A stretch of 64,000 nucleotides of DNA. Source: Nymphaea colorata (taxonomy: Eukaryota > Streptophyta > Magnoliopsida > Nymphaeales > Nymphaeaceae). The translations under genes were made by a program, and so were the position numbers. The stretch is taken from NCBI RefSeq assembly GCF_008831285.2, contig NC_045140.1, forward strand, positions 6,630,505 to 6,694,504, read 5' to 3'. This document shows, in pieces, positions 12,559-26,100 of this stretch (within the stretch, counting starts at the first letter, position 1; each line of letters starts with the position of its first letter). The notes under the pieces are model-generated. The model saw only the letters and a list, made by a program, of their open reading frames with translations, did no database searches and was not told the origin of the DNA.

Positions 12559-14633
12559 GGTATTTGTTTTGCTGTTCCACGACTTTGTTTTATTCATTGA
12601 AGATTACTCAAGGTGCTAAAACTAGAAATTTCTTAATAATTTCCTTTAAAGCCTTTTTCCTAGTAGAGTGGGAGGGGAGATTTACGTGGACCATTAAATC
12701 TATTATCTTCTTGTGGTAGGAACCCCCATTCCAAACTGTCCCAAGTAGGACACCCTCTTGTATCATACCAGTTATTTGCCGGATCACACATTGCCAACTT
12801 GGTGCACCTGGGTTCGTCTTATGATCCCCATGTCTATGTAGGTGTAAGACACCTGTGTGTAGAACAGCAGAACGAGTGGAACAACTCATTCAGCCGCAAC
12901 TTGCCTAAGCGTGGCGACATGTTTATCAAACGATTCGTGTAAAACAGAAATGAGGACTCATGTTCAGGCTCCATTAGACCCGTTTGGATACCACAGAGAA
13001 TAATATCTTAAATGCTATGTACTTTACCTTTCAAGATATCTTATAAAAGCTGATTGTTGGTGTGGTGGTTGCCTCTTAATAGTGGGAAAGAAATTCTGAG
13101 GGAGGAAAAAAGAAAGAAAGAAAAAGAGTGAAAAAGTAGTTTCGTTTTAAAATTACTTGAACTCATTCATTAAAACCTGTGCGCATTACTTTTATCTCTG
13201 CGCGAGTCTATATATTGACCAACCAAAAAATTATGGTCATGTCATCTTGGTTGGTTAGTTCCTTCAGATTTAGTAAGTTTGCTTGAGGGGATGTAACATA
13301 GCTGATCAGGCAAGCGTATATGGCTCATCCAAACTGCAGTTCTCATGGATGCTGCTTCCCTGAGCTACAAAAGTTGAAGGTGCCCCTATCCATCCAAGCC
13401 CCAATACAGCCCAGATCCTTAGAAGCAAGGGAAAATGAAAGAGAAAACCTTCAGGTCTTCTTTCCAAACGATGGTTTGTTAACCTCCTATTAGACTGTCA
13501 TGATAAATCATGCAAACTGATAGGCTTCTAAAATCAACGGTTTAAGTAACTCAAAAGGGGTTGTAGCATCCAATTTGGGCATCGAACTTGGATGATTTTT
13601 TTTTTCCTTCAAATCTATATATTTGGGCGACCAGAACTTGTTGAGGAAATAAGATTAAGAATACAGGCCGGCCTGATTTGGTTAGTACAGTATTTTTTTT
13701 TTTTTTTAAAGTTGCCGTCTTATGGGCAGCTATAAGTCACCGGCCTTATTCACAGAAAATTGAAAGAAAAAAATTACAAAAAGGCACTTAACTAATAATT
13801 GAATAACAAGTCACCGCCCCACATTTAAAGCTTATCAAAAAGGCCCTCAACTTTTCAAGCCTATTCACAAAAACGACCCGCTTTTAAACAGAAGACATTA
13901 GAATGGAAAAGCAATTTACCGAATTAACCACCATAACTAATATTCAATCACTTTTTTTTTAAGAGCAAAAATAACAAAAAGACACTTAGCTAAGGACTGA
14001 ATAGCGATCACCCCCCAACTTCTAAAGCTTATCAAAGAAGCCTCAAATTTTCAAGCTAATTAGCAAAAAAAAAACCCTCTTAAGCGAAAAACGTTGGAAT
14101 GGATTTACAAAATTATCCATCGCAATTAATGTTACATCCCTTTCCATTTTCCTTGAGATAATATTAATTGCGATGAGCAATTTTGTAAATTGTTTTCCAT
14201 TCTGTCGTTTTTGGTTTAAGAGCTGTTATTTGTGAATTAGCTTGAAATACATGACATTTCAATTTTAAATATGTGATTCATGTCATATTATATCATAGTC
14301 ATGCATATATAAGATATTTTAACTTTATATGCATGATTTATAATAACAAATTCGTATACAGGACTAAGGCCAAATAGCCCCCAGTAGTCAGGCCAGAAGC
14401 TAATAGAATTGTATACGATAGAATTGTAAACGGGTGGGTGCAGTACACAAGGTCCAGCCTGCAACCCGTTCGAAGATATTTTAAATATGTGAGTGTTGGC
14501 CAAATATCCTGATCAACCAGATGAAGGGAATGCCATACAAAATCATTGTGTTCATGATTTGCTTCCTTTGGCCAACACTCACTGCATAGTAATTGGTGTA
14601 GATTTCCTTCGGTGAAGCAGGTATAACCAAGGC

Positions 14634-14712
14634 GTACCCACGGCCGAGTGGATAGCTGCTGCTCCCAAGAGGGTCAAGGTGTGGGGTTTCCCCCTTCAGA
14701 CTCCAACGGACA
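14634..14712 (+). repeat. tRNA(Ser/Leu)-like pseudogene or SINE head
   Basis: CGGCCGAGTGGATAGC at 14641-14656 is close to the D-arm/A box of class II tRNAs (GGCCGAGTGG). About 30 bases later, GGGGTTTCCCC sits where a B box (GGTTCGANTCC) is expected but no longer matches well. No convincing acceptor stem was found, so a functional tRNA is unlikely. Confidence 0.3.
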
Positions 14713-14882
14713 GGAGAAAAGGATAATTGAAAATTAGAGCTCATTTATCTGAACATGCAAACTGTAATTTTCACATGATACGGGCTATTCCTGCCACCAC
14801 ATCAAAGTAGTCGTACATAAACTTACAATCAAAGAATATACCATCGATTTCTCTCTGCACATCTAAGACTGTGAGCACATCA

Positions 14883-17800
14883 TCAGTCGAATATATCTTG
14901 AGACTCAATTATGCTGTGTTGACTGGAGGGAAGGAGAAAAAAAATACAAAAACACGAAAAGAATTAACATGTGAAGATACAAAACTTGTGAAGAGAGGTC
15001 ATGCAAGAGAATACCAAACAGTGACTTACAGTTCATCCTTTGAGATGCGATAGTATCTCTCTGCATGCTGACGTTGACCAATAAGCTGGGCAAACCTTTC
15101 ATCATGAGTGATCACTATCAGCTGAAAATTTTCTTGACCTTTTCTGTCTTCCATAATTCTGAGAAAAACAGAAGTTTATTAACATCACATGGTCACATAT
15201 CTAATAACCTGTATGGTGGTTAACTAAACCAAGTTTCTGGACCATTTTTCAGACTCATAAGCCTGCTGGTGCACAGACTGATAAGAGTCAAAAACTAGAA
15301 CTCAAACATCACAGAGAATGTTTGGTCCTGGCTCTCCATCATTAGGAAGTAAGCACCTATCAGTTTCTCAATACATTCATGTCTAGATTGAATATTATGT
15401 GACAATAGGATGGCTGATGGCTGCAAGAACTTAGGTCACAATATTGAGAAGATGTTCAAGGAAACACACATGAATCTATAACTAATACCAGCAATCCCAG
15501 CTGAAAACTGAAGTACCATTGTTTTACATGAATTGCACACACCTCAGGAGAGCAGAAGCAAGACTTTCAGAGTTTGGACCATCCAAGTTTGTCGTTGGCT
15601 CATCAAGTGCAAGTATGCCACAATTAAGACAGAAAGTCTCAGCCAATGCCAATCGAATTATGAGAGAAGCAAGAACCTGAATTGTTGATTACAGCAAAAC
15701 TCCAGATCAATAAAAACTGAATTTTTTATTAAAGCAAACGTTAGTAACAAAGTTAGAAGAGGCTGCCAACTTCAGATCAATAAAAAGTTCATGCTATGAT
15801 TCCAGACTACCAGTTACTGCTTGTTATCTAGAAGCAGTATTAAGTAAAATTTTTGTAAGTATTAAAAATTAAGTAATCTATAAAACTTCAGCAACAGATC
15901 CCTCATTGCTATACAAGTATTACAGAGAAAAAACAGCGTACTGCTTCTTTTCATCAAACATGGTCTTCCAATTCTATCAAAACATCACGGCTTGAAGGGG
16001 CTATAGTGAAGACAGGCAACACACCAAAGTCAGACGTTCACCAAAATAGAGAAGGGAAGAAACAAATCAACAAGCTTACCACTTCATCAGAACTTGAAAG
16101 CCTCGTGTGTAAGCTACGGTGATCTGTTACAAGGTACTTAAAACCGCGAGTCACATTTCATACTGAACTCTAGAGAAGGTCACAAATTATTAACTCCAAG
16201 GCAAGCAAGTCTTTTACATGGCGAAGAAGTTTATTTGTCTAGAAAGCTTGGTACAAAATAAGTAAAAGGTAATAAATGACTAAAAAAAGGTTTCCTTCTC
16301 CGTTCACAAGCTCAGGGTATTTATGTTCATTAACTTCATTTATTGTTCAAGTTCCTTATAAAAGGAAATAATGCAGACCAAGCAACATTTTCTGGTTAAC
16401 TTGTCGGGGTGGGGGGGGGTTGGAATCTGTAGAAACACGAACCACAAGAAGGGAGCAGAGAAAGAACACACAATATACGTGGAAAACCTCAAAAAGAGGT
16501 GAAAAACCACGGGGAGGCTCTGACCTAGGGGCAAACCGCAACCCTAGGAGAGAGAAAATTATATTCACTTAATTCAACACATACACATAAGTGACAATAT
16601 ATAGAGGGAGAGAGGAGAAGCCGCCTAGGGTACCGAGCCCGCCTCGGTACCCGCGCCCCATAGAACCGGGTCCAGATATGGACCCGGTTCCCACAACAAC
16701 ATATTCTAACACTCCCCCTCAAGCTTGGCATACATGTCAAACATGCCAAGCTTGCTAACATTCTTTTCGAATGAGAAGTACAAAGCCCTTTAGTTAGGAC
16801 GTCTGCAACTTGATCTTCAGACTTCATATATGGCAGAATCAGCTCCTTTGAGTCAATGCGTTCCCGGATAAAGTGACGGTCAATCTCCACATGTTTGGTC
16901 CTGTCATGTAGAACTGGATTATTGGCAAGATTAATCGCAGACTTGTTGTCACAGTACATCTTCATTTTATCTTCCAGTTCCACACCAATATCAGTCAAAA
17001 GGATCTTCAGCCACAGCATCTCTGTAACTCTCATTGCAACAGCCCTGTACTCAGCCTCAGCACTAGACCTCCAACAAACTTCTTGCCTCTTACTTCTCCA
17101 AACAACTAGGTTACCTCCAAGAAAGATACAATACCCTGTAGTGGACCTCCTTGTGTCAGTGCAACCTGCCCAATCTGCATCTGAGTAGCCCTCAATAGTA
17201 AGTTTGTCTTGTCGAGTATACAGCAGTCCTTTTCCTGGGTCATTCTTTAGATATCCCAACACTCTTTCTGCACTCTTCCAGTGACAATCCGTGGGAGCAT
17301 GCATAAATTGACTTAGCACATTTACCGCATACGTGATATCAGGGCGAGTTAGAGTAAGATAGATAAGCTTACCTACTAGCCTCTGATATCGCCCTTTTCC
17401 TTCCTCATCCAGAATAGTGTCTGTCTTGATACTTATCTTAGTCCCCGATTCCATAGGAGTAAGATAGGGCCTACAACCAAGTTTACCTGTCTCCTTTAGT
17501 AAGTCAAGAGTGTACTTCCTTTGATTCATAACCAGCCCTGTCTCTGATCGAGCAATCTCTATCCCCAGAAAGTATCTCAGCTTACCCAGATCCTTGAGGT
17601 CGAATTCTTTAGCTAATCTCTCCTTCATCTTCCTGTTTTCTTCCTCATCACTGCCAGTGACAATCATATCATCAACATAGACAAGGAGAAGACTCACCAG
17701 ACCATCTCTCTGCTTTATGAATAGGGTATGATCTCCATTTCCTTGCTTGTACCCAGTAGACTTCATAACGATCCTTAGTCTCTCAAACCAAGCTCTAGGC

Positions 17801-20800
17801 GACTGCTTCAAGCCATACAAAGCTTTCTTGAGGTGACAACATTTTCCCTCTTGAACATACCCGGGAGGCATGCTCATATAGACTTCTTCCTCCAGATGGC
17901 CGTTCAAGAATGCATTTTTAACATCAAGCTGATCCATGCGCCACTTCCTGTGCACAGCAAGATCAAGAATAACCCTCACGGTCTTCAACTTTGCAACAGG
18001 GGCAAAGGTCTCAAGATAGTCGATCCCATACTTCTGGCTGAACCCCTTTGCAACCAGACGAGCTTTATATCGATCTACAGTGCCATCAGGTTTATACTTC
18101 ACGTTGTACACCCACTTAGAGCCAACTAAGTGTGTCCCTTTAGGGATATCAACAACTTCCCATGTTTTGTTCTTAGCTAACGCACCCATCTCCTCCGTCA
18201 TAGCATGTAACCACTTGGGGTCATCCTTAGCATCATCCACCGACCTGGGAATAACAACTTTGGATAAGGTTGTGATAAAACATTTGTAATTTGTACTGAG
18301 CTTAGCATAAGAAACAAATCTCTGAATAGGGTGAGAAGTACATGACCTGGTGCCTTTGCGCAAAGCAATGGGGAGCTCTTCATTCGATGGACTTGGGTCA
18401 TCCAGGGAGATCACAGGATTGGGATTGGTTCTATCCTCATCACCAACATCTTCCACTGTAGCTTTCTCATTTCTGACATAAACCTGGCCAAACAAGTGAT
18501 CCCTGGCAACAGTGGGCTGAGCATCCACCGTGACCCCTTCCATATGACTGCCCTTCTCATTACTGACCGTGACCGTGTCAATCACACTGGGACTAACCTT
18601 GTAGTCCAAAAACTCCATAAACTGAATCAGCTTATCAGAGGAATACTCTTCCCCTTTGTTCCCAAGACACTCCCCCTAAAGAGGATTCACCGGAAAATAC
18701 GACTCATGTTCATGAAATGTGACATCCCTCGAAACATACACTTTGGAAGTAGTGGGATCCACACATTTGTACCCCTTCTGAGTGGAAGAGTACCCCAAGA
18801 AAACTCCTTTAATAGACCGGGGATCAAGTTTTTTGAGAGTAGGGCTATGATTATGCACAAAACAACTGCACCCAAAGACACGAGGAGTAAGAGGCCACGG
18901 ATTCTGAGTGGGCCACAGGGTAGAATAAGGAGACTGACCATCCAACACCCTAGTAGGCATACGGTTAATGAGGTGTGCACTAGTGAGAAGTGCATCACCC
19001 CAATACCGCTTCGGGACATGGCGTTGGAACATAATGGCCCGGGTAACATTCAAAAGATGACGATTTTTACGTTCAGCTATACCATTTTGAGGAGGGGTAT
19101 AACTACAAGAGGTTTCATGAACAATACCCTTGCCTTTCAAGAAATCATCAAGGGATTGAGAGACATATTCCCTAGCATTATCCGTACGGAAAGCTTGAAC
19201 AGTTGTATGGAATTGAGTCTCAACAAAGGCAACAAAGGTTTTCACAACTGCTGGAACCTGACTACGTTCTCGCAACAAGTACACGAACGTACATCTAGAG
19301 TAATCATCAATAAGCGTCAAAAAATAGTGACAACCACCACACGTGGGTACTCCAGAAGGACCCCAAACATCGGAATGAACTAAGGCAAACGGATGAGTGG
19401 TTTTATTCAATGAGATAGGGTACGAAGCCCTGACATGTTTAGCCAATTGACACACTTCACAAGCGAAGGAGTCAATGGAGACAGAAGCAAACAAATGAGG
19501 AAACAACTTCTTTATTAACTGGAATGGGAGATGTCCAAGACGCTCGTGCCATCGCAGAACAGTAGATCTATCATTCACCCCAGACAAGTGCCCACTCGTG
19601 GCAGAAATCAATGCTGAAGCAACTTGCACCGGCAATCTGTAGAGCCCATCAGTAACCGAACCAATCCCAATCTTCTTCCCCGTCACCAAGTCCTGCAGGG
19701 AACAGTGATCAGCAGAGAAAATCAGATTACAGTTTAATTCTTTAGTAATACTGCTGACAGAGAGTAAGTTCACAAGAATATTTGGAACATGCAGGGCATT
19801 GTGGAGACGGTATTTGTTCAACAGGGACAAGCTCCCTTTCCCAGCCACAGAGATAGAAGACCCATCTGCCATAGACACGCGTTGCTTGCCAGAGGAAAGT
19901 TGATATTCTTAAAAGAGTTTAGAGTCCCCTGTCATGTGGTGAGTGGCTCCACTATCAACAATCCAATCACCAAGAGAAGGGTTACCTTGATCAGTCGAGG
20001 CAACGAGGGCTTGGGCTAGCTGAGCCCCTTCAGACGTGGAGGACCCCTCAGGGGTAGTAGATAGGCGGCTGATGTACGCCTGTAGCTCCTTGAGTTGAGC
20101 AGGGGACAGCTTGGACTTTGCACCACTAGAAGAATTGCTCTGACTGGAATCAGACACAGAAGGGCTACGCTTGCCAGAGGGAGGACGACCTCTGACCAGT
20201 CTCTTCTCGGGATGAAGATCCCAACAGAAATCCACCGAATGCCCCAACTTGTTGCAATGAGTGCAATGCCAGGCACGACGCTGCCCAGTCCCTGAGGCAC
20301 GGCTGACAAAGGCAGAAGGGCCATGACCGGTGTCAAGATGCATCACCTGGCGACGTTGTTCTTCAGACTCAACTCGAGCATATACTTCCTCTATCCCCGG
20401 AATCTCATCACCATTAAGAATCTGGCTACGAATAGACTCAAATTCATCCCGCAGGCCTCCCAGAAACAAAAACGTACGGTCCATCCATTCCTTTTCCCAG
20501 TAGAGGGAATGATCTGAACCGCACTTCCACTCATCAGTCACATGATAATCTAGCTCCTCCCATTTGGTCTTCAGGGCAGCATAGAAGGCAGCAACAGACA
20601 AATCACCCTGTGTCAGGGAGTAAATACTACGTTTAATCTGATAGGTGCGCAGATGTCTCTTCTTGCGACCATACATCTTCGCAAGCACAGTCCACATATC
20701 AAAAGAGGTCGGCTTCCGCAGAATGAGGGGCTGGATATCGGAGGACACGGAGCTGATAATCCATACCTTCACTTGGCTGTCCTCCAACGCCCACGTTGCC

Positions 20801-22951
20801 CAATGAGGATCAGATTTGATGGGCGCAGGTTTGTCGCCAGTGATGTAAGAGAGACGCCCACGGCTAATAATCCCAATCTCGAGAGCGGCAGACCAAGATA
20901 GGTAATTGTCCTTGGTCAGACGGATGGAGGTGACCTGGATCGGCACGTTCTCAGTCTTGGAAGCGCTGCCCGCGTCAAGAACGGCATCTTTTTGAGTCCC
21001 CATCGCGTCTGCCATCACAAACACGCACACAGCAACAAGAGGCACAGCGGCGAGAACGAGGCAGAGGCGACGGGAATGAGGCAGCGGCGACGGAAGGCAG
21101 GCGGCGACGGCAGGGCAGGGCAGCGCTGGGAACAACGGCGGCGGCGTTCCTGATCACAGCAACAAGAGGCACAGCGGCGAGAACGAGGCAGCGGCGACGG
21201 GAGTGAGACAGCGGCGACGAAAGGCAGGCGGCGACGTTCCTGGGCGGCGAAAAAAAACGACGGCGGCGCTGGGAACGATGGACGGCGGCAGCGGTCCTGG
21301 ACGGCGTCAGCACTGAAACCAGCAATAGCGGCGGCGCTGGAAACGGCACGAGAACGGCGGAAAAAACACTACTTGCACACCAACGATCCCACACGCGGTG
21401 GCTCTGATACCATGTAGAAACACGAACCACAAGAAGGGAGCAGAGAAAGAACACACAATATACGTGGAAAACCTCAGAAAGAGGTGAAAAACCACGGGGA
21501 GGCTCTGACCTAGGGGCAAACCGCAACCCTAGGAGAGAGAAAATTATATTCACTTAATTCAACACTTACACATAAGTGACAATATATAGAGGGAGAGAGG
21601 AGAAGCCGCCTAGGGTACCGAGCCCGCCTCGATACCCGCGCCCCATAGAACCGGGTCCAGATATGGACCCGGTTCCCACAACAACATATTCTAACAGAAT
21701 CCCAAGGCAACCAATAAAACCAGAATAGAATCATCATAAACAGAGTGAAGGACCTGACTAAAAAGCACTTTGCAGGAATATTTTATATGTATAAGAACTA
21801 ACAGACCTTCTGGCCAGCGCTACATCTTCCTCGCATTTCAAGTTCAGCATCACCAGTTTGCATTACAACCTATAATTAAGAGTATCACAGTATGCATTAT
21901 TGATTTCTGTTTCACCAACTGTATAGTAGAGATGGACAGGAAAATTCTGAAAAAGGACAATAAGAACAGTATAACATACCCGATAACTGTAGGATCGAGA
22001 ACCAGAACCTTCAGAATCCGAATGAATGCTTATATAATCAATGTCTTGACCCCTATATGTCTGCTGCCATAATTCCTTTATTATTTTGTTTATTTCTTCC
22101 ATTTTCATTGTGTGGAAGCGCATTAATGCTCTGAAAAGAACAAGGCATTGGCTCAGAAAAAGTGTTTCAGTAGCAAACAATGATGACCAGATCCACAGAT
22201 GAAAGTCACAAATAGAATAATCCTATTGCTTTCATTATCTTATAAACATATATTTGAAGAAACTAAATTTCAAAAACACGAACTCCTGGCACACCAAAAG
22301 AACCAGTAAATTTAGTGCACAAAAAAGAACCTTTAATTATTTTCAAACGAAGTTTATGAACCCCCAAGATCACATTGATGACTTTATAATGCAGAAGACA
22401 TAAATCTATGTTGTGAAGGCGCCTAGGTGGGCCTAGGCAAGCCTACGCAAAAACAGGCGACCATTTTTTAAATTTTGTTAGTTATGATAATATGTCAAGT
22501 TATTTTGATTAACTATTACTAATATTTGAAATGTGGAGAATAGTAATATAGCAAGCACAATCAACTTAAACAATCAAAAATTAATTGTTGACTTCATTGA
22601 ATATGCAAAATCAACAAGAAGTTTAACATTACTCATTAAATGTAATCAAATACAAGAAACAGAAAAAAAAAAAAACTAAATCTAATCTCTAGAAGAATGA
22701 ATGCAAATCCACAAGAAGGCTATAATCCATAGGTACTTAAAGAAAGACATGATATCAAAAAAAAGACTAACAGTACATAATAGTATGCATATAAGTTGCA
22801 ACAGTAACAATACATATAACAGGTAGCACAATACTACATATTATACAAGGCTAACAGTATATACATATAATAGGTTGATGCAATACTATATAACAGGTAT
22901 AATAGATTGTACATAACATTACATATGCATATATATATATATACATTGTCA

Positions 22952-22997
<46 letters not shown>

Positions 22998-23149
22998 TGT
23001 TAAAGAGTGTTTCTGCAATATTAGAAAGTTGGAGAGTAGGACTTTAAATATTTTCTTATATTTAGCGGACTGAATCTGTAATTGTTATATTGCCAACCCA
23101 AATCACTTTTAATATGAGATTAGGGTTATGTGAAGAGCAACAAAAAAAG

Positions 23150-23198
<49 letters not shown>

Positions 23199-26100
23199 GT
23201 CTTCTTCTTCCTCCAATATTCAACATGGCATCAGAGCAACGGACCTAGGGCTGTGCGATCTAGGGTTTTAAGCCTAGGGTTCCCTCCTTCTCTCATTTCT
23301 CTTCTCTTCCTCCAAACTAGGGTTTCACACCTAGAGTTCTTGCTGTTTACAAAACAAGCAAGTTGATTGGTTGGTGGATAGGGGCTAATCACGTTTAACA
23401 TGTAGAAACGTGATTAGCACCCTTGTGTTGCTATTGCAGTCGTTAAGTTGCTGAAAACTGTTGTCGTTAAGTTGCTGAAAGCTGTTGCAGTCGTTAAGCT
23501 GCTGCCGTTGAAGCAGATCACATCGCTGGAATGGTGAATCAGATCAAACCTTGCTACAACATCAAATCTGACTCAGGTGCAGCCGTGGAAGATGTTCAGG
23601 CCAAAGAACGTCTGATCTGCTAGGGCAGTCTGATCTGTTTAGTCATGTGGTGCCTGTGCAAAGGTATGTCGTGTTGGCAGGCTTCAGTTTTTTTCCTGCA
23701 TCGTTGAAGTGAGACAAGCTTGAAATCGTATGGAGTAGGCAGATTTCTGTTTTTCTCTGCATCGTTGAAGTGAGACAGTTTTTTTTTTTTGTCTGCTGTT
23801 AAACCTGTGCTTGTTTGCTACCTATTATCGACATCTGAAAGTGTTGCATGCTATCCACGTTTAAAACAGTCTACTTTTTTTTGTGCTTGTGTTCAACCTG
23901 ATCCTTAAGTGGATCTCGTGGAGGTTACTGCTGCTGTGATCAAACTTTTATGTTGTCCGTGTGGGCCAGAGTCCTGTTGTTTGTGTAATTTGACGTGAGG
24001 AGCAGAATGACCTACAGATAGTGGATGTGAAATCTATAAGTTGAGGTCTTATTAGTTGTGGATTGCTGCTGATCGTAGATTTTCTGCCTATGTTGCTGCC
24101 TGTTTTTTTGAATTTCTTATTTGATGATTTGTTCCAGATTCTTCCGTGTCGTTGTGCCTTGATATTCTTTTGATATTCGTAGTCAGCTGGGTCATAAATA
24201 TTGTGTGCCATACGTGGGTGGTATTAAGATATGATCAGACTATCACGTAGTTCGTGTAGAGCAGAATAGTAGATTGCTAGTCCTATGTGCAGTCGTGCGT
24301 AGGGTTAACTGGAATTGGGGCTGCAACATTCATTGACTGAAACTGTAGTAAACACTACATATTATTCCTTTTTTTTAAGATTTCTGTGGTCCGTAGAGTT
24401 ACGTTTCTCGATTAAAGTTGACTGCTGCACCTTATACATAAATATTGTCAGTAAAATTCTGGTTGGAATTTTACTATGGCTGATGGTAATTTGTCTGACG
24501 GTTTCAATGACTACAAGATGGCTGGAAATTCCTTCTCTGTTAGTAGTACTCCTACCGATGACCCAGATATGATGTGAATGATAGATTATGGCGCCTCCAG
24601 GCACTGTTGTAATCAACCACATAATTAGTCAAATTCTCTACACCACAGCATGTCAGAGTGGTTGATGGCAAGTTATCTCTTGTGTTGGGCAGCAGTGATA
24701 TTTATCTCCCACATTTAGGCATTATTACCCATGTGCTCTATGCTCTGTAGTTTCCTCTTAATTTGTTATCTGTTAAGCAGTTGGCTATTGATTTAAAGTG
24801 TAGAGTCAGCTTTGGTCTTGGTTTATGTTCTTTTCAGAACTTACTAACTGGGAAGATGATTGGTGGTGGCCATTAACGTAAGGGTCTCTATCTTTTGTCT
24901 GTCCCAATAAATGCTGTTGCATCTTCATTCTCCTCAAAGACTTCTCCTTTTCAGTGGCATCTCAGACTGGGTCATCCTTCAGTGTCCAAACTTCGTCGCA
25001 TGTTCCAGGTACTATTGTATCAGAGTCCTTATTATGTGATGCTTGTCAGTTAGGCAAACATACACGGAGTAGCTTTCCTTCGAGTCAACAACCATCTAGT
25101 CAAAGTCCATTTGATCTCCTTCATGTGGATGTGTGGGGTCCTAGTTGGGTTCCTTTTCACTCGCGTTTTCGGTATTATCTTGTTTTGGTTGATGATTTTA
25201 CTCGAGTCAGTTGGGTATTTTTGTTACGGAAAATATCTGAAGTCATATGTATTCTTCCTAAAATTTTCATGGAAATAAAAACTCAATTTGGTTTCATTGT
25301 CAAAAATATTCGCACTGATAATGCTCTTGAATTCAAATCTTCTGTTCTACTTCAATTTTATGCCAATCATGGAATTCGACCTCAATATACTTGTCCACAC
25401 ACATCCCAACAAAATGGTGTTACCAAACGTAAACATCGACAACTCCTAAATGTGGCCCATACCCTCATGTTGCATTCTCACATGCCTACCTACTTTTGGA
25501 GTGATGCTATTCTTACCGCAAGTTATCTCATTAACAGATTACCCTTGTCAGCCATCCAAGAACGTATTCTCATGCAACTTTTAATCCAAATCGACCACTA
25601 TTTCATATACCTCCCAAAACATTTGGATGCACCTGCTTTGCACACATTCTAGGCCCAGACAAAAACAAACTTGTTGCCCAAGCCATCTAATGTGTATTCA
25701 TTGGATACTCTGCCAATCAAAAAGGATATAAGTGTTTTGATCCCCATACCAAAAAAAAGATTATCAGTGCGGATATTACATTCTTTGAGTCTCGTCCTTA
25801 TTTTTCCCCTTCGAGTCCTCCTCTGTTTGAGATGTCTATACATGTTCCTCTTCCTATTTCACCAGTGTCACTTGAGTCATTCCCGTCATCTCAACCTATG
25901 TCACATGAACATTTCCTTGATCCTCCATTGGTTTACACTCGTCGTCTTGGTCCCTCTCCCAACCGCCCACCACCGTCTTCTCAAGAGGAAAGCTCCACTG
26001 ATCAGACTGATTCAAGTTTGTTAGAATATGTTGCTGTGGGAACCGGATCCATTCCTGGACCCGGTTCTATGGGGCGCGGGTACCGAGGCGGGCTCGGTAC

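Larger units (their letters stand above)
10550..14882. other. intergenic, no gene recognised
   Basis: Lies between the glycosyltransferase stop and the RAD50 stop, which point towards each other, so both 3' untranslated regions fall here. Contains a 22-bp duplication ('ttcttgatgttgttccttcc', about 10810-10850), a CT/TA microsatellite and a tRNA-like segment at 14641. No coding unit could be supported. Confidence 0.5.
16428..21696 (-). mobile_element. Copia-1, Ty1/Copia LTR retrotransposon in RAD50 intron 24
   Basis: A 5269-bp element bounded by 284-bp LTRs (TG...CA) and flanked by the 5-bp target duplication GAATC (16423-16427 and 21697-21701). Read on the minus strand, the 5' LTR is followed at once by TGGTATCAGAGCC (21412-21400), an initiator-Met tRNA primer binding site. 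The 3' LTR is preceded by a purine tract (AAGCTTGAGGGGGAG, about 16727-16713). The two LTRs differ at 3 of 284 sites (about 1.1%). With a rate of 1.3e-8 per site per year, often assumed for grasses, that is some 0.4 million years. Its strand is the RAD50 strand, so LTR polyadenylation signals could act on RAD50 transcripts. Confidence 0.96.
14883..22130 (-). other. RAD50 exons 23-27: C-terminal ATPase lobe
   Basis: Residues 1143-1314. Exon 23 holds the end of the coiled coil and the start of the lobe ([19 protein letters not shown]). Exon 24 (63 nt) carries the ABC signature CSAGQK. Exon 25 holds Walker B LALDEP and the D-loop. Exon 26 holds ITHDERF with the switch His1277. Intron 24, which separates the signature from Walker B, is 6130 bp because Copia-1 sits in it. 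Without the element and one target duplication it would be about 856 bp. Confidence 0.93.

Noticed and set aside
14641-14693. Functional class II tRNA gene
   Set aside because: The D-arm-like motif is good, but the T-arm motif is degraded and I could not pair an acceptor stem.
14911-14922. Alternative last RAD50 acceptor (tcaacacag, exon starting at 14913)
   Set aside because: It is in frame but drops the conserved QHS; the acceptor ending at 14923 restores the expected QHSIIE tail.
18496-19383. 295-codon open frame on the plus strand within Copia-1
   Set aside because: Antisense shadow of the integrase region of the element.
20975-21553. Arg/Ser-rich open frame over the Copia-1 5' LTR and leader
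   Set aside because: A frame through the LTR and GC-rich leader; gag starts at 21015 in another frame.
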